Source: Candidatus Thorarchaeota archaeon (GTDB taxonomy: Archaea; Asgardarchaeota; Thorarchaeia; Thorarchaeales; Thorarchaeaceae). From it: a DNA stretch of 52,345 nucleotides. A model generated the notes under the pieces. The model ran no database searches, was not told the DNA's origin, and saw only the letters and a list, made by a program, of their open reading frames with translations. Location of the stretch: contig JAOUFI010000011.1 in the NCBI GenBank assembly GCA_029858305.1, positions 1 through 52,345 on the forward strand, in the 5' to 3' direction. The number at the start of each line of letters is the position of its first letter. Position 1 is the stretch's first letter. Made by a program: the position numbers and the translations under genes. Below, in pieces: positions 17,935 to 26,374 of this stretch.

Positions 17935-18002
17935 CTCACTCTACATACTCTGAAACATCTGACAAAGGTTATATTCTCTATTCCGCGTCATCATTCATTA
18001 GA

Positions 18003-18025
18003 TACCACCCTGCTTAGTGGTGGTA
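18003..18025 (+). promoter_or_regulatory. Leader hairpin immediately upstream of the Tes-like gene
   Basis: TACCACC (18003-18009) pairs perfectly with GGTGGTA (18019-18025) around a 9-base loop, and the ATG follows 11 bases later at 18037. The strand GGTGGTA contains a GGTG that could serve as the ribosome-binding sequence, so folding would hide it. A promoter-like TTATATT lies just upstream, near 17970. Confidence 0.45.
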
Positions 18026-18036
18026 ATATTTAGATT

Positions 18037-19698
18037 ATGGAGCTAACAAACATGGCTACAGATGATATTAAACCGGTACCAGAATCACCAGTCCGACATG
18101 ATGATGGTGATATCTCTAGGTACCGTGTCGAGAGGTATCCAGTAAAGGAGCTCCCCTATACAACTCAGTCTATCTGTCCTGAGTGTTTCCTTTCTGATGA
18201 CGAAGTTCATGTCATTGATGCAACACTGTATGAAGATAACGGCAAGGTCATGTACAAAAAGACTTGTGAGAAGCACGGGGAGTTTATTGATGTTTATTGG
18301 GGCGATGTAGATCTATTTCGAAAAGCACAGACTTGGTGGTACAAATCTGTAGGTTTAGATAATCCACGAACCGAAACCGTGAAAGGCTGTCCTGAGGACT
18401 GTGGCCAATGTCCAGAACACAAGTCACATACAGCTTTAGCCTTGGTGGATGTGACCAACCGATGTAACCTCCGATGTCCAATTTGCTTTGCAGTTGCAGC
18501 TGAAGGCGGTACGGTCTATGAACCCGATCCACAAGAGGTCTTTGACATGCTCAAAAACCTTCGAAGTAACTTACCTGTTCCAGCTCCTGCAGTCCAGTTT
18601 GCAGGTGGTGAACCTACAGTAAGTAAGAATCTACCTCAGTATATCAAATGGGCAAAGCAACTAGGCTTCAGACATGTTCAGATTGCTAGTAATGTGATTC
18701 GAATCGGAAAGAGCAAAGAATACCTGCAAGAGTTACGCGATGCTGGTCTATCTACTATCTACATGCAATTTGATGGTGTAACTTCCGCACCGTATCTTGC
18801 TGCACGTGGAACTGATCTCCTACCATTAAAGAAACAAGCCATTCAAAATGCTCGAGAAGTCGGAATGGAATCTCTTGTTTTAGTACCCACAGTAGTACGT
18901 GGTGTCAATGACGACCAACTTGGGGATATTATCCAATTTGCAGTAGACAACCGCGATGTCATCCGATGTGTGAATTTCCAACCAGTGAGTATTACTGGTC
19001 GTATTGACCATAAGGCTCGTCATGAGATGAGAATCACTATTCCTGATGCTATTCATCTCATCGAAAAGCAGACGGGAGGAAAGATACCAGCCAGTGAGTG
19101 GTATCCTGTTCCATCAATGATGCCAGTAGGTCGAGCACTTGGTCTAATCAAGGGTGGTCCTGAACTGGAACTCAGCTCACACTTTGCATGTGGAATGTCT
19201 ACGTTCATCTTCATCGACGAGGATGGCAGCTACAAACCAATTACCGAAGTCATTGATGTTGACAAGTTTCTCGTGCTCCTTGAAGAGATTGCCAATCTAT
19301 ACGCTGATCAGAAGACAGCAGCAGGTGCACGTGCAAAAGCAAAGCTAGCTGCAGGTGCCAGACATATCAAGAAGAAGGGTATTCTAAAGGACCTCCTCAG
19401 TGCGTTCCTCAACCGTGGTGACTACGATTCTCTTGCTCAGTTTATGCGTCGTGTCATCATGCTAGGAATGATGCACTTCCAGGATCCCTACAATTTCGAT
19501 CTTGAACGTATCCAGCACTGTGATGTAAATTACGCAGTACCTGATGGTAGAATCATCCCATTCTGCACAATGAATACAATTCACAGATCACGTGTGGAGG
19601 AGAAATTCTCAAAGCCTATCGAGGAGTGGCGAAAGGGTCACAAACCAACTCAGGTAGAAGAGGACAGTATTAGCAAACCATATAAAAGTGGCCAGTAG
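18037..19698 (+). CDS. tes: Radical SAM protein of the tetraether lipid synthase (Tes / MJ0619) family
   Basis: Predicted to join two archaeol-type chains tail to tail to make membrane-spanning tetraether lipids. The radical SAM cluster motif is CNLRCPIC (C143, C147, C150). Before it are CPEC (47-50), C77 and the GCPEDCGQC cluster (C118, C122, C125), the extra cysteines that bind auxiliary metal centres in Tes-type proteins. QFAGGEPTVS is the GGE motif, and IMLGMMHFQDPYNFD and CDVNYAVPDG match the family's C-terminal region. At 553 residues it is slightly longer than MJ0619, with a charged 410-440 linker. The MJ0619 family was once annotated as a pterin dimethyltransferase. Assignment to the family is strong; activity is inferred. 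A leader hairpin precedes it and a terminator follows. Confidence 0.85.
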   Translation: MELTNMATDDIKPVPESPVRHDDGDISRYRVERYPVKELPYTTQSICPECFLSDDEVHVIDATLYEDNGKVMYKKTCEKHGEFIDVYWGDVDLFRKAQTWWYKSVGLDNPRTETVKGCPEDCGQCPEHKSHTALALVDVTNRCNLRCPICFAVAAEGGTVYEPDPQEVFDMLKNLRSNLPVPAPAVQFAGGEPTVSKNLPQYIKWAKQLGFRHVQIASNVIRIGKSKEYLQELRDAGLSTIYMQFDGVTSAPYLAARGTDLLPLKKQAIQNAREVGMESLVLVPTVVRGVNDDQLGDIIQFAVDNRDVIRCVNFQPVSITGRIDHKARHEMRITIPDAIHLIEKQTGGKIPASEWYPVPSMMPVGRALGLIKGGPELELSSHFACGMSTFIFIDEDGSYKPITEVIDVDKFLVLLEEIANLYADQKTAAGARAKAKLAAGARHIKKKGILKDLLSAFLNRGDYDSLAQFMRRVIMLGMMHFQDPYNFDLERIQHCDVNYAVPDGRIIPFCTMNTIHRSRVEEKFSKPIEEWRKGHKPTQVEEDSISKPYKSGQ

Positions 19699-19711
19699 AA
19701 ATTTGCTTAGT

Positions 19712-19757
19712 GGTGTGTGGTGTCTATTTCAAGAGCCTCACACCTCATCTCCTTTTT
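19712..19757 (+). terminator. Terminator after the Tes-like gene
   Basis: GGTGTGTGG (19712-19720) pairs with CCTCACACC (19736-19744) with a single mismatch. Five thymines follow at 19753-19757. It begins 13 bases after the stop codon. Confidence 0.6.
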
Positions 19758-19821
19758 GAATCCTGATTGAAACCGCTTAATTTACATCAGTTTCTGGGAA
19801 GAATATCTTCAGCACATGATT

Positions 19822-20127
19822 CTACATTTTGAGTTCTCTTTTTATATCCCGAATGAGAAAAACAAGATATATTGAAAGAGATAGAATTGAAATCACATAT
19901 GCGATTTGGTCAATAAGCGTGAAGGCTGCATACAATCCTGGAAATGCTACTATGAAAAAACTTAGCATAAGACCAATGAAAAAAGTGAGACAGTATGAAG
20001 TAGTATAGCTTCCTCTCCTTCTTGAATACCATTCTTCCTTGTATAAAACCCAGGTAAGGAGTATGATGACAAGAGCGACTCCAACGAAGCCTTGTGCGCC
20101 AATGATGGGGCTTTCCAACTCTTGCAT
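19822..20127 (-). CDS. Small predicted membrane protein, 101 aa
   Basis: Unrecognised. Three hydrophobic stretches are seen: about 10-30 (GFVGVALVIILLTWVLY), 45-68 (CLTFFIGLMLSFFIVAFPGLY) and 73-92. Charged loops EEWYSRRR and RDIKRELKM give a positive-inside cytoplasmic loop and tail. An AGGA lies about 10 bases before the ATG. The frame is short and has no obvious partner, but the clean membrane pattern argues it is coding. It lies alone in a gene-poor stretch. Confidence 0.5.
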   Translation of the reverse strand: MQELESPIIGAQGFVGVALVIILLTWVLYKEEWYSRRRGSYTTSYCLTFFIGLMLSFFIVAFPGLYAAFTLIDQIAYVISILSLSIYLVFLIRDIKRELKM

Positions 20128-20447
20128 TTCGTTTCTTTCCTACTCTTCTCTAGTAAAACCAATTTGGTTAATCTCACAGCTTCTTTGGTTAATGAGCCTA
20201 ATTCTCGAACAAGTAGACAATTCGATTTAGTTTTTCTACCTGTTTTTACACCTCTCAAGTATCTAATCTCTAGTTATAGTGTGGTTATATTTTACAGGCA
20301 CTCTTTAGTTTCAGATTAATAAGATGAAAGAATAGGAAATTCGGCCATAGATATTATCCTGTCTGAAATGCCTTCTATGTCGATTTTTCACTATTATTTC
20401 ACCTTCTATAAGCAGATTTGTTTCATATACCTAGAAACTTAAACATT
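20128..20447. other. AT-rich stretch with no supported gene
   Basis: Short frames here are low-complexity or antisense and have no ribosome-binding sites. The left end presumably contains the promoter of the small membrane protein gene. I see no repeat or RNA fold in it. Confidence 0.4.
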
Positions 20448-20493
20448 TTATAAACAGCCAAAGAGAATTCCTACACATAAGGAAAGTTTAATA
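20448..20493 (+). promoter_or_regulatory. Two TATA-like elements upstream of the candidate structured RNA
   Basis: TTTATAAA at 20448-20455 and TTTAATAA at about 20487-20494, the latter preceded by the purine-rich GGAAAG (BRE-like). The second would direct a start near 20515, just before the first hairpin of the proposed RNA. Confidence 0.4.
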
Positions 20494-20514
20494 AGCCACC
20501 TCGTTTTATGACTA

Positions 20515-20655
20515 ATGTACGGAGGGTCATGGGCACGACAACCCTCTATACAAGAAGCATAGGCGAGTGTGTGGGCTAGTTTTTCGTTACATGCCCTCAA
20601 TTACGAAACTCCCCCCTCCTACCACGATTTCCCGCATGCTCGCCACCTTTTACTA
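20515..20655 (+). ncRNA. Candidate structured non-coding RNA, about 140 nt, unknown class
   Basis: No coding frame fits, but the strand folds well. Hairpin 1 is GAGGGT/ACCCTC (20522-20527 with 20541-20546). A 14-bp helix joins 20562-20575 to 20631-20644 without bulges (three G-U pairs). Inside it, a hairpin pairs CGT with ACG, flanked by TTT/AAA and AG/CT (20578-20587 with 20603-20610, two bulged T). The loops of the first and the inner hairpins contain GGGCA (20531-20535) and TGCCC (20592-20596), able to form a 5-bp kissing contact. A C-rich single strand (20611-20630) remains. CCTTTTA after the long helix may end the transcript. It does not match SRP RNA, RNase P RNA or C/D or H/ACA guides as far as I can see. 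It could also be a leader for the gene at 20767. Confidence 0.5.
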
Positions 20656-20766
20656 AGATGTCTAGTGATTGGAGGTAAGCCTGATCATCTTGATTCATTT
20701 TCTGATTCTTCTACACAAGTAAACTAATATCGTTTCTATCCGTAATCCAAATAGTGTAAAGTTTCT

Positions 20767-21093
20767 ATGAGGGTGAGTCTAGCTGGAATGAGAGCAATTA
20801 GGATTCCACGACTACGTCTGTTGGTATTTGGTATAGGGTGGATTCTGTTTACTATCATACTTGAGTTTGTCAATCAAATTGTTGTACAAATTGTTATAGA
20901 TAATGTTTCTAATGATTATCCATATTTACCATATGCACCTTCATTTCTTCACGCAGTTTATGAAACGACAGGAAACTTGGGAGTAACTATCATAAAATTA
21001 TGGTTGAGCCGTGGAGTATTCTACGGTATCGGAGTTATAATCATTCTATATTGGTGTTATGCGGCAGTACGCCAGTTTAATGAAGAGCGATAA
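20767..21093 (+). CDS. Small predicted membrane protein, 108 aa
   Basis: Unrecognised. Two strong hydrophobic segments (about 18-44, LLVFGIGWILFTIILEF onward, and 80-99, VFYGIGVIIILYWCY) flank an extracytoplasmic loop with PYLPYAP. A basic N-terminus (RAIRIPRLR) and a charged tail (RQFNEER) fit a two-pass protein. The ATG at 20767 overlaps a GGGTGAG ribosome-binding sequence. The ATG at 20788 is therefore the likelier start (101 aa). It sits downstream of the candidate structured RNA and converges with the fucose isomerase-like gene. Confidence 0.55.
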   Translation: MRVSLAGMRAIRIPRLRLLVFGIGWILFTIILEFVNQIVVQIVIDNVSNDYPYLPYAPSFLHAVYETTGNLGVTIIKLWLSRGVFYGIGVIIILYWCYAAVRQFNEER

Positions 21094-21141
21094 TCCTCCT
21101 GCCTCGCCACCTTTTTCTTGATTATCAATTCAGTACTTCTG

Positions 21142-22353
21142 CTACTCTTTATTCACAAAGTCGAAGAATTCGATAATTTCTTGGACATGATCACCTGGAA
21201 TAATGATGTGGTGATTGGCCAAAGACTCTTCAAGGAAATAATCTACAGGTTCATCCATCGCCACTCGGATTTGCGTTCTGCATGCATTCTCGTTAACAAG
21301 ATTATCAATAATGGTACCACCAGAAACCCAGTATTCACTCAAGTCCTCTCCAAACACCTTCAGGATAGTAACCTCAGAAAGAGGCAATTTACCACGCACA
21401 CCAATACTCATTCCTGTCTCAAAGTGATTTGTGATTTCATAGCCATCAGTAATGCTTGTGGATATTGTGCAATGAGCAAAGACCGCCGTGTTGAGTTCTT
21501 GATTCACACTCGCAACATTTGCCATGAATGTTGGAGAACCGGTGAGTAATCTTGCAAGAAGCATTGTGAATGTCGCTGGAATATCTCCCTCACAGCCTGC
21601 CACGAAACCTTCCATGTCATTAAGGTGCGAAAGAGAGTAACACCCTGAGATACCAGTTTCTTGCAGAAGTGAAAAGCACTGGACTGTCATCGCAGCCAAT
21701 TTCTTACTTTTGGCAAGTTCTACTAATCTCTGTGCAACAATTCCAGCTTTTTCGATTTCATTATCAGAAACGCTTTGACAATTAGCATTGGCCTTGAATG
21801 TATCAACATGCTCTAGAAACTCCTTGCTAATTTTTTCAGGAAGCCGCTTTGTCAGTTCATCTATCTGAATATCTTCAATGTCCAATCCCCACCTCTCTTT
21901 TACCCTTTGAGAATTCACATACGATGCAATCAACCAAGATGATGGTTCGCCAATAACTCCCAGTTTATTCTCTCTTAGTTGTTCTAAAATACCTAAATAT
22001 TTGGACCATCTTCTTAGTAGTGCATACAGCTGTGGCAATGGCATGTGTACAATTCTTGAAGCTATTCCTTTCCTCTGTAGGTACGAGCGTATCTCCATCG
22101 CAGCTGGAAGCGAATTTCGTTCATCATAACTGAGTAATATGATCGGTGGTTTGAGGTCCTCTGTTTCAAGAAATTTTGATACGTCGTTCTCAGTACCCCC
22201 AGTGCCAATGAAAATGTATGTAGGCTCACTTGGAGTAATCTTGCTAGTAGTAGTATGTATATTCACAGTTTCCTGTTCCAGTTCCTTCAAGACCTCTCTG
22301 CTGAGACCCTCGGGGGAAACGGATGAAAAAAATGGGACTATGTTAATAGGCAT
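21142..22353 (-). CDS. L-fucose/L-arabinose isomerase-like protein
   Basis: A 403-residue protein with the layout of the FucI/AraA-type sugar isomerase superfamily. An N-terminal Rossmann-like region contains FIGTGGTEND. The GVIGEPSSWLIAS motif, the ECxxG-equivalent segment with GCYSLSHLNDMEGF and AGCEGDIPATFTM (metal-ligand glutamate and aspartate), and a late NHHIIIPGD histidine segment follow. Members usually interconvert aldoses and ketoses using Mn2+. This shorter archaeal form is usually annotated only as fucose isomerase-related, and the substrate is uncertain. It is divergent from the PhzF gene, and no other sugar genes are adjacent. Confidence 0.75.
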   Translation of the reverse strand: MPINIVPFFSSVSPEGLSREVLKELEQETVNIHTTTSKITPSEPTYIFIGTGGTENDVSKFLETEDLKPPIILLSYDERNSLPAAMEIRSYLQRKGIASRIVHMPLPQLYALLRRWSKYLGILEQLRENKLGVIGEPSSWLIASYVNSQRVKERWGLDIEDIQIDELTKRLPEKISKEFLEHVDTFKANANCQSVSDNEIEKAGIVAQRLVELAKSKKLAAMTVQCFSLLQETGISGCYSLSHLNDMEGFVAGCEGDIPATFTMLLARLLTGSPTFMANVASVNQELNTAVFAHCTISTSITDGYEITNHFETGMSIGVRGKLPLSEVTILKVFGEDLSEYWVSGGTIIDNLVNENACRTQIRVAMDEPVDYFLEESLANHHIIIPGDHVQEIIEFFDFVNKE

Positions 22354-22436
22354 AATTTGATACTTGGAGCATTCTGCTATATGACTTTGGGATACTCCGA
22401 CGATGGACTACGCTTTAGGGAAACCCTATGCAATGG

Positions 22437-22444
22437 TTAATTAA
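22437..22444 (+). promoter_or_regulatory. TATA-like element of the phzF gene
   Basis: TTAATTAA lies 34-41 bases before the PhzF ATG, a spacing that gives a leader of only about 10-15 bases. A small hairpin, TAGGG-AAA-CCCTA, lies just upstream in the divergent spacer. Confidence 0.4.
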
Positions 22445-22477
22445 TGCAGACCGACAGTGCAACTAAGTTGATGCCCA

Positions 22478-23392
22478 ATGTCTCTTCGTGGTGAATTAGA
22501 TATATTTCATGTTGATGCCTTCACAGACAAGCCTTTCGGAGGTAATCCTGCGTCAGTTGTTTTGGGTGCTGATCGATTAGATGATGAGATGCTATACAAA
22601 ATAGCTCGCGAGATGAACACGCGAGAAACTGTTTTTGTTATGAAATCTGAGGTCGCCTCCTTTCGGTTCAGATATTTTACACCAAAAATTGAGATAGGCT
22701 TCTCAGGTCACCCTACTATCTCAGCCTATCATGCTCTTCTTAGAGAAGGCTTGATTGAAGCTGTAAAGGACATCACGATGACTAGCTTAGAAACAAAAGC
22801 CGGAATCTTAAATATTGAAATAGTAAAGAATGAATCAGCTGGTCGCCACGAAATTCAAATCACACATAGAAAACCGAGTTTCTTAGAAACCTATGATCCA
22901 AAGGATTATCTTGCTGCTCTTGGTCTTTCTTTAGCTGACTTTCAATCTCCAAATCCAATTCAGACTGTTAGTACTGGAACACCTCATCTGATTTTGCCTG
23001 TTTCTACCATGAGGTCACTTGATAGGATAAAGCCAGATTGGGAGAAACTCAAAGAACTTCAAAAGGATTCGGACTATGTATCACTAAGTGTTTTCACAAG
23101 ACAGACAAGAGAACCCACCTCTGATGCTCAAGTTCGCCATTTCGCACCTGCGCTGGGTGTTTACGAAGATCCCGTATCAGGTTCAGCGGCAGGAAGCCTA
23201 GCTAGCTATTTGATACGCTATGGTTTCATGGAAGTGACTTATCCGGTAACGAGTATCGTTATTGAACAGGGTCACTATGTAGGTCGTCCAGGACTCATAT
23301 TCGTTGAGGTGCGCGGTGATAAAGAGGGAATCGAGCAAGTCAAGGTCAGCGGCACTGGAGTTGTCATCTTCAAAGGAAAACTTTTCATTTAA
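22478..23392 (+). CDS. PhzF-family isomerase/epimerase-like protein
   Basis: A two-lobed hotdog-like fold of 304 residues. Family features are the opening FHVDAFTDKPFGGNPA, catalytic glutamate E50 in MNTRETVFV, the FSGHPT motif (H77) and the second-lobe EDPVSGSAAGSLASYL with its aspartate. PhzF catalyses a proton-shift isomerisation in phenazine synthesis. Most archaeal and eukaryotic homologues have unknown substrates, and no phenazine genes are present here. It is followed after 85 bases by the TldD/TldE pair, but the gap and its T-rich end suggest a separate unit. Confidence 0.9.
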   Translation: MSLRGELDIFHVDAFTDKPFGGNPASVVLGADRLDDEMLYKIAREMNTRETVFVMKSEVASFRFRYFTPKIEIGFSGHPTISAYHALLREGLIEAVKDITMTSLETKAGILNIEIVKNESAGRHEIQITHRKPSFLETYDPKDYLAALGLSLADFQSPNPIQTVSTGTPHLILPVSTMRSLDRIKPDWEKLKELQKDSDYVSLSVFTRQTREPTSDAQVRHFAPALGVYEDPVSGSAAGSLASYLIRYGFMEVTYPVTSIVIEQGHYVGRPGLIFVEVRGDKEGIEQVKVSGTGVVIFKGKLFI

Positions 23393-23477
23393 ACAATCGA
23401 ATTCCGTTTGAGCTGGAAAACTGCTTTGCTCCAAACACTTATTTCAGCAAGCAAACGCAATTTTTTAATGAGCCCCT

Positions 23478-24869
23478 ATGCTAGAAACAATGACCACGGC
23501 TATTGAAAGCCTTCGTGACAAAGATGTGTCTTTTGCTGATATTCGCCATGAATCTCATGCTTCTACACAAATTAACGTAACCAATGGAATTATTCGAAGA
23601 TTCGGTAGAGCAACGAAATCTGGAACAGTGGCAAGAGCACTTGTTGGTGAATGCTGGGGAATGTCCTCAACATCTGAATCATTATCCAGTAATGTTTGCA
23701 AGAATTTGGTTTCAGAGGCAGTAAGGAGCGCAAAAGCTAATGCCCGTTTCTCAAGGAAGTCTCTTGACCTTTCGGATGTGCAACCTATTGAGAAAACAGT
23801 TTGGCAGAAGTGCCAACTAGATCCCGCTAAAGTTTCAACAGATGAAAAACTAGAGCTTGTCATGTCCCTAGACAAAGCTCAAAAAATTGATGATCGCATT
23901 GTCAATACAAACTCAGTATACAACGACTCCAAAATCGTATTTCAACTTGTGAACACAGTTGGGTCTAAGTTAGAATGGGATGAGCTTAGAATCACATCGG
24001 TTGTACAGTCAGTTGCCCGAGAAGGCAATCGCATGCAATTCGATTATGGGGTCAAGGGGGGAAGTGCAGGATACGAATTGCTGAAGTCAATCAATCCTGA
24101 AGAATTCGGTGGAAATTGTGCCAAGGGTGCTATTGAGCTATTAAGTGCTGAAAAACCGCCCTCCGGATCTATGACAGTAATTTCAGATGGTGATATTTCA
24201 GGTCTCATCGCGCATGAAGTATGCGGTCATGCAAGTGAGGCTGATGAGGTGGTCAAGAAACGATCATTCCTCACAGACATGGTCGGAGTACAAGTCGGCA
24301 CCGATCAAGTAACACTTGTAGATGATGGCACTTTAGAAGGTGTTTCAGGAAGAATACCTTTTGATTCTGAAGGCACTCCCTCTTCACGTACTATAATCAT
24401 TAAAAATGGAGTATATGAAGGATATCTACATACTCTTGAAACTGCATCCTTGATGGGCGTGTTACCGACAGGAAATGGGCGATCCCAAGACTATAATCGT
24501 CGTGTATTCGCTCGGATGACGAACACATTCTTTGATTCTGGCGACTGGAAGAATGAAGAAATAATCTCTGAAACGAAGGAAGGTCTGTATGTATTGAAGA
24601 CCTTGTCTGGAATGGAAGATGTAGTAGGTGGCGGTGTACAATGTTCTGCACTCAAGGGCTACATCATTAAGAATGGCGAGCTAACACAGCTTGTTCGTAG
24701 TATGACTCTCGCTGGAAAGGTTCTAGACATACTAAAGACCGTGGATGCTGTTGGTGACACCCTTCATTTTTCAGGTGGGGGAGCTTGTGGAAAAGGCGAA
24801 GAAGACTTCATCTCTGTATCACATGGAGGTCCACATATGCGAGCAGAGATGGTAGTTGGAGGTGGATAG
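23478..24869 (+). CDS. tldD: TldD-family zinc metallopeptidase
   Basis: The catalytic subunit of a TldD/TldE heterodimer that degrades unfolded peptides or trims modified precursor peptides inside its closed chamber. The active-site motif HEVCGH lies at 246-251 in GLIAHEVCGHASEADE. SGRIPFDSEGTPS, the GNGRSQDYN segment and the late cysteine-containing VQCSALKGY are typical. The length of 463 aa is normal. The stop is separated from the ATG of tldE by one base and the ribosome-binding sequence of tldE lies inside tldD, so equal production of both subunits is likely. No RiPP precursor was recognised in the window. Confidence 0.93.
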   Translation: MLETMTTAIESLRDKDVSFADIRHESHASTQINVTNGIIRRFGRATKSGTVARALVGECWGMSSTSESLSSNVCKNLVSEAVRSAKANARFSRKSLDLSDVQPIEKTVWQKCQLDPAKVSTDEKLELVMSLDKAQKIDDRIVNTNSVYNDSKIVFQLVNTVGSKLEWDELRITSVVQSVAREGNRMQFDYGVKGGSAGYELLKSINPEEFGGNCAKGAIELLSAEKPPSGSMTVISDGDISGLIAHEVCGHASEADEVVKKRSFLTDMVGVQVGTDQVTLVDDGTLEGVSGRIPFDSEGTPSSRTIIIKNGVYEGYLHTLETASLMGVLPTGNGRSQDYNRRVFARMTNTFFDSGDWKNEEIISETKEGLYVLKTLSGMEDVVGGGVQCSALKGYIIKNGELTQLVRSMTLAGKVLDILKTVDAVGDTLHFSGGGACGKGEEDFISVSHGGPHMRAEMVVGGG

Positions 24870-24870
24870 A

Positions 24871-26232
24871 ATGAACATTGCCGATATTGCTGATAAGATT
24901 CTGTCAGTATCTGAAAAAAGCGGTGCAACTCAGGCAGAAGTCTATGCAATCCGTGTAAGGACTGCAAGTACGTATATCGATGATAATATTCCCAAGATTG
25001 GCGGGTCGATGATTGAAACTGGTTTTGGATTAAAGTACATTATTGGCAAGAAGATTGGGTTTTCTAGTTCCACACTCGCTCAAGAAAAACCTCAAGATCT
25101 TGTCGAACGAGCCATATCGCTTGCTAGAGTGAATAATGAGGATGAGAAGTTTGTATCATTACCCGAACCGAAAAAGGTGTCTGACTCAGCAGACAGGTTC
25201 CATGACAGTTCTACAGCATCAGCAGATAGTACCATCTTGATGGAGAAGGCTATGGAAGTAGTCCAGGGGGCATCCTGTGACAACGTTACAGTACCAAATG
25301 GTTCTCTACGAACAAGTTCAGCCACTTTCCATATACGAAACTCACTGGGAGTTGATGTGGGCTCAAAGGGAACCATTGCATTTGGTTTCTTCACAGCTAA
25401 ATCTGAAGATAATGGTAGTGTGGGTGAGGGGGTTCAACGATGCTGGAGCAGAGAAATCAACTCTATAGATTATCATGGTCTTGGTCAAATGTTGAAAGAG
25501 CAAGCGCTAAGTATGTTAAAGGCCAAACCATTCAAAGAAAAATGGGAAGACTCAGTTGCTGTTCTAGCGCCAAGTGAAGGAACAGAAATGGTCTATAATC
25601 TAATTGGATTTGCTGTATCCGGGGAAAATGTGAATAAAAGGTCCAGTCCTTGGTCAGATAAAATGGGAGAAAAAGTCGCCAGCGAGAATATCACAGTCAT
25701 CGATAATGGTCTTTCTGAGAGAGGTCTCCTCAGCAGTATTGTAGATGATGAAGGTGTTCCAACTCAGAAAACGACAATTTTAGAGAATGGTATCCTGCGA
25801 TCATATATATTTGATAGTTACAACGCCAACCAGCTTGAATTGCAATCCACAGGCAATGGAATCCGCAGAACAGCTCGAGAACTTGCTGGAAGATTTTCCT
25901 CACCTGCGGTCTGTGCAGGAACGACAATGGAAGTAAGACCAGGGACAAAATCTGTTGATGATATCATTGGCGAGATAAAACAAGGTATCTATGTTGAGCA
26001 TTTCGCATGGCCAATTGTGGATGCCATGTCTGGTAACTTTTCAAATGAGATAAGGAATGCTCGTATAATCGAAAATGGTGAATTGGGCAATCCTATCAAA
26101 TATGCACTCTGGGTGGGCAATCTGTATGAATCAATAAAAGGTAGTGTTCTGGTTGCTAATAATCCCGAGATTCATGATAAAAGAGTAATGCCCACTATAG
26201 CATTTCCAAATACTGAAATCGTCGGTCAATAA
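24871..26232 (+). CDS. pmbA: TldE/PmbA-family protein, partner of TldD
   Basis: The non-catalytic half of the TldD/TldE protease. It shares the fold but lacks the HExxxH zinc motif; the region instead reads FAVSGENVNKRSS. DDEGVPTQKTTILENG, the STGNG segment and the AWPIVDAMSGNFSNEIRNARIIENGE end are diagnostic of PmbA. The frame is open from a TTG at 24856, but ATG 24871 has GGAGGTGGA just before it and is chosen (453 aa). Co-transcribed with tldD. Confidence 0.92.
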   Translation: MNIADIADKILSVSEKSGATQAEVYAIRVRTASTYIDDNIPKIGGSMIETGFGLKYIIGKKIGFSSSTLAQEKPQDLVERAISLARVNNEDEKFVSLPEPKKVSDSADRFHDSSTASADSTILMEKAMEVVQGASCDNVTVPNGSLRTSSATFHIRNSLGVDVGSKGTIAFGFFTAKSEDNGSVGEGVQRCWSREINSIDYHGLGQMLKEQALSMLKAKPFKEKWEDSVAVLAPSEGTEMVYNLIGFAVSGENVNKRSSPWSDKMGEKVASENITVIDNGLSERGLLSSIVDDEGVPTQKTTILENGILRSYIFDSYNANQLELQSTGNGIRRTARELAGRFSSPAVCAGTTMEVRPGTKSVDDIIGEIKQGIYVEHFAWPIVDAMSGNFSNEIRNARIIENGELGNPIKYALWVGNLYESIKGSVLVANNPEIHDKRVMPTIAFPNTEIVGQ

Positions 26233-26374
26233 CTGCAATTCGCAATGGGAATATTGTCCATTACTAACAATCACCCTTGATTCGTTAATCTTTGAACATT
26301 TCATCGACGATTTCAGAAACGCTAAAAAGGTAGGTCTATGCCTCACCATATATCGCTACAGGAGAGGTATTTAC

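Noticed and set aside
20515..20655. Structured RNA as SRP RNA or RNase P RNA
   Set aside because: Too short and without the conserved SRP helix 8 loop or the RNase P core sequences.
21118..21549. 143-codon plus-strand frame
   Set aside because: Antisense to the fucose-isomerase-like gene and without domain features.
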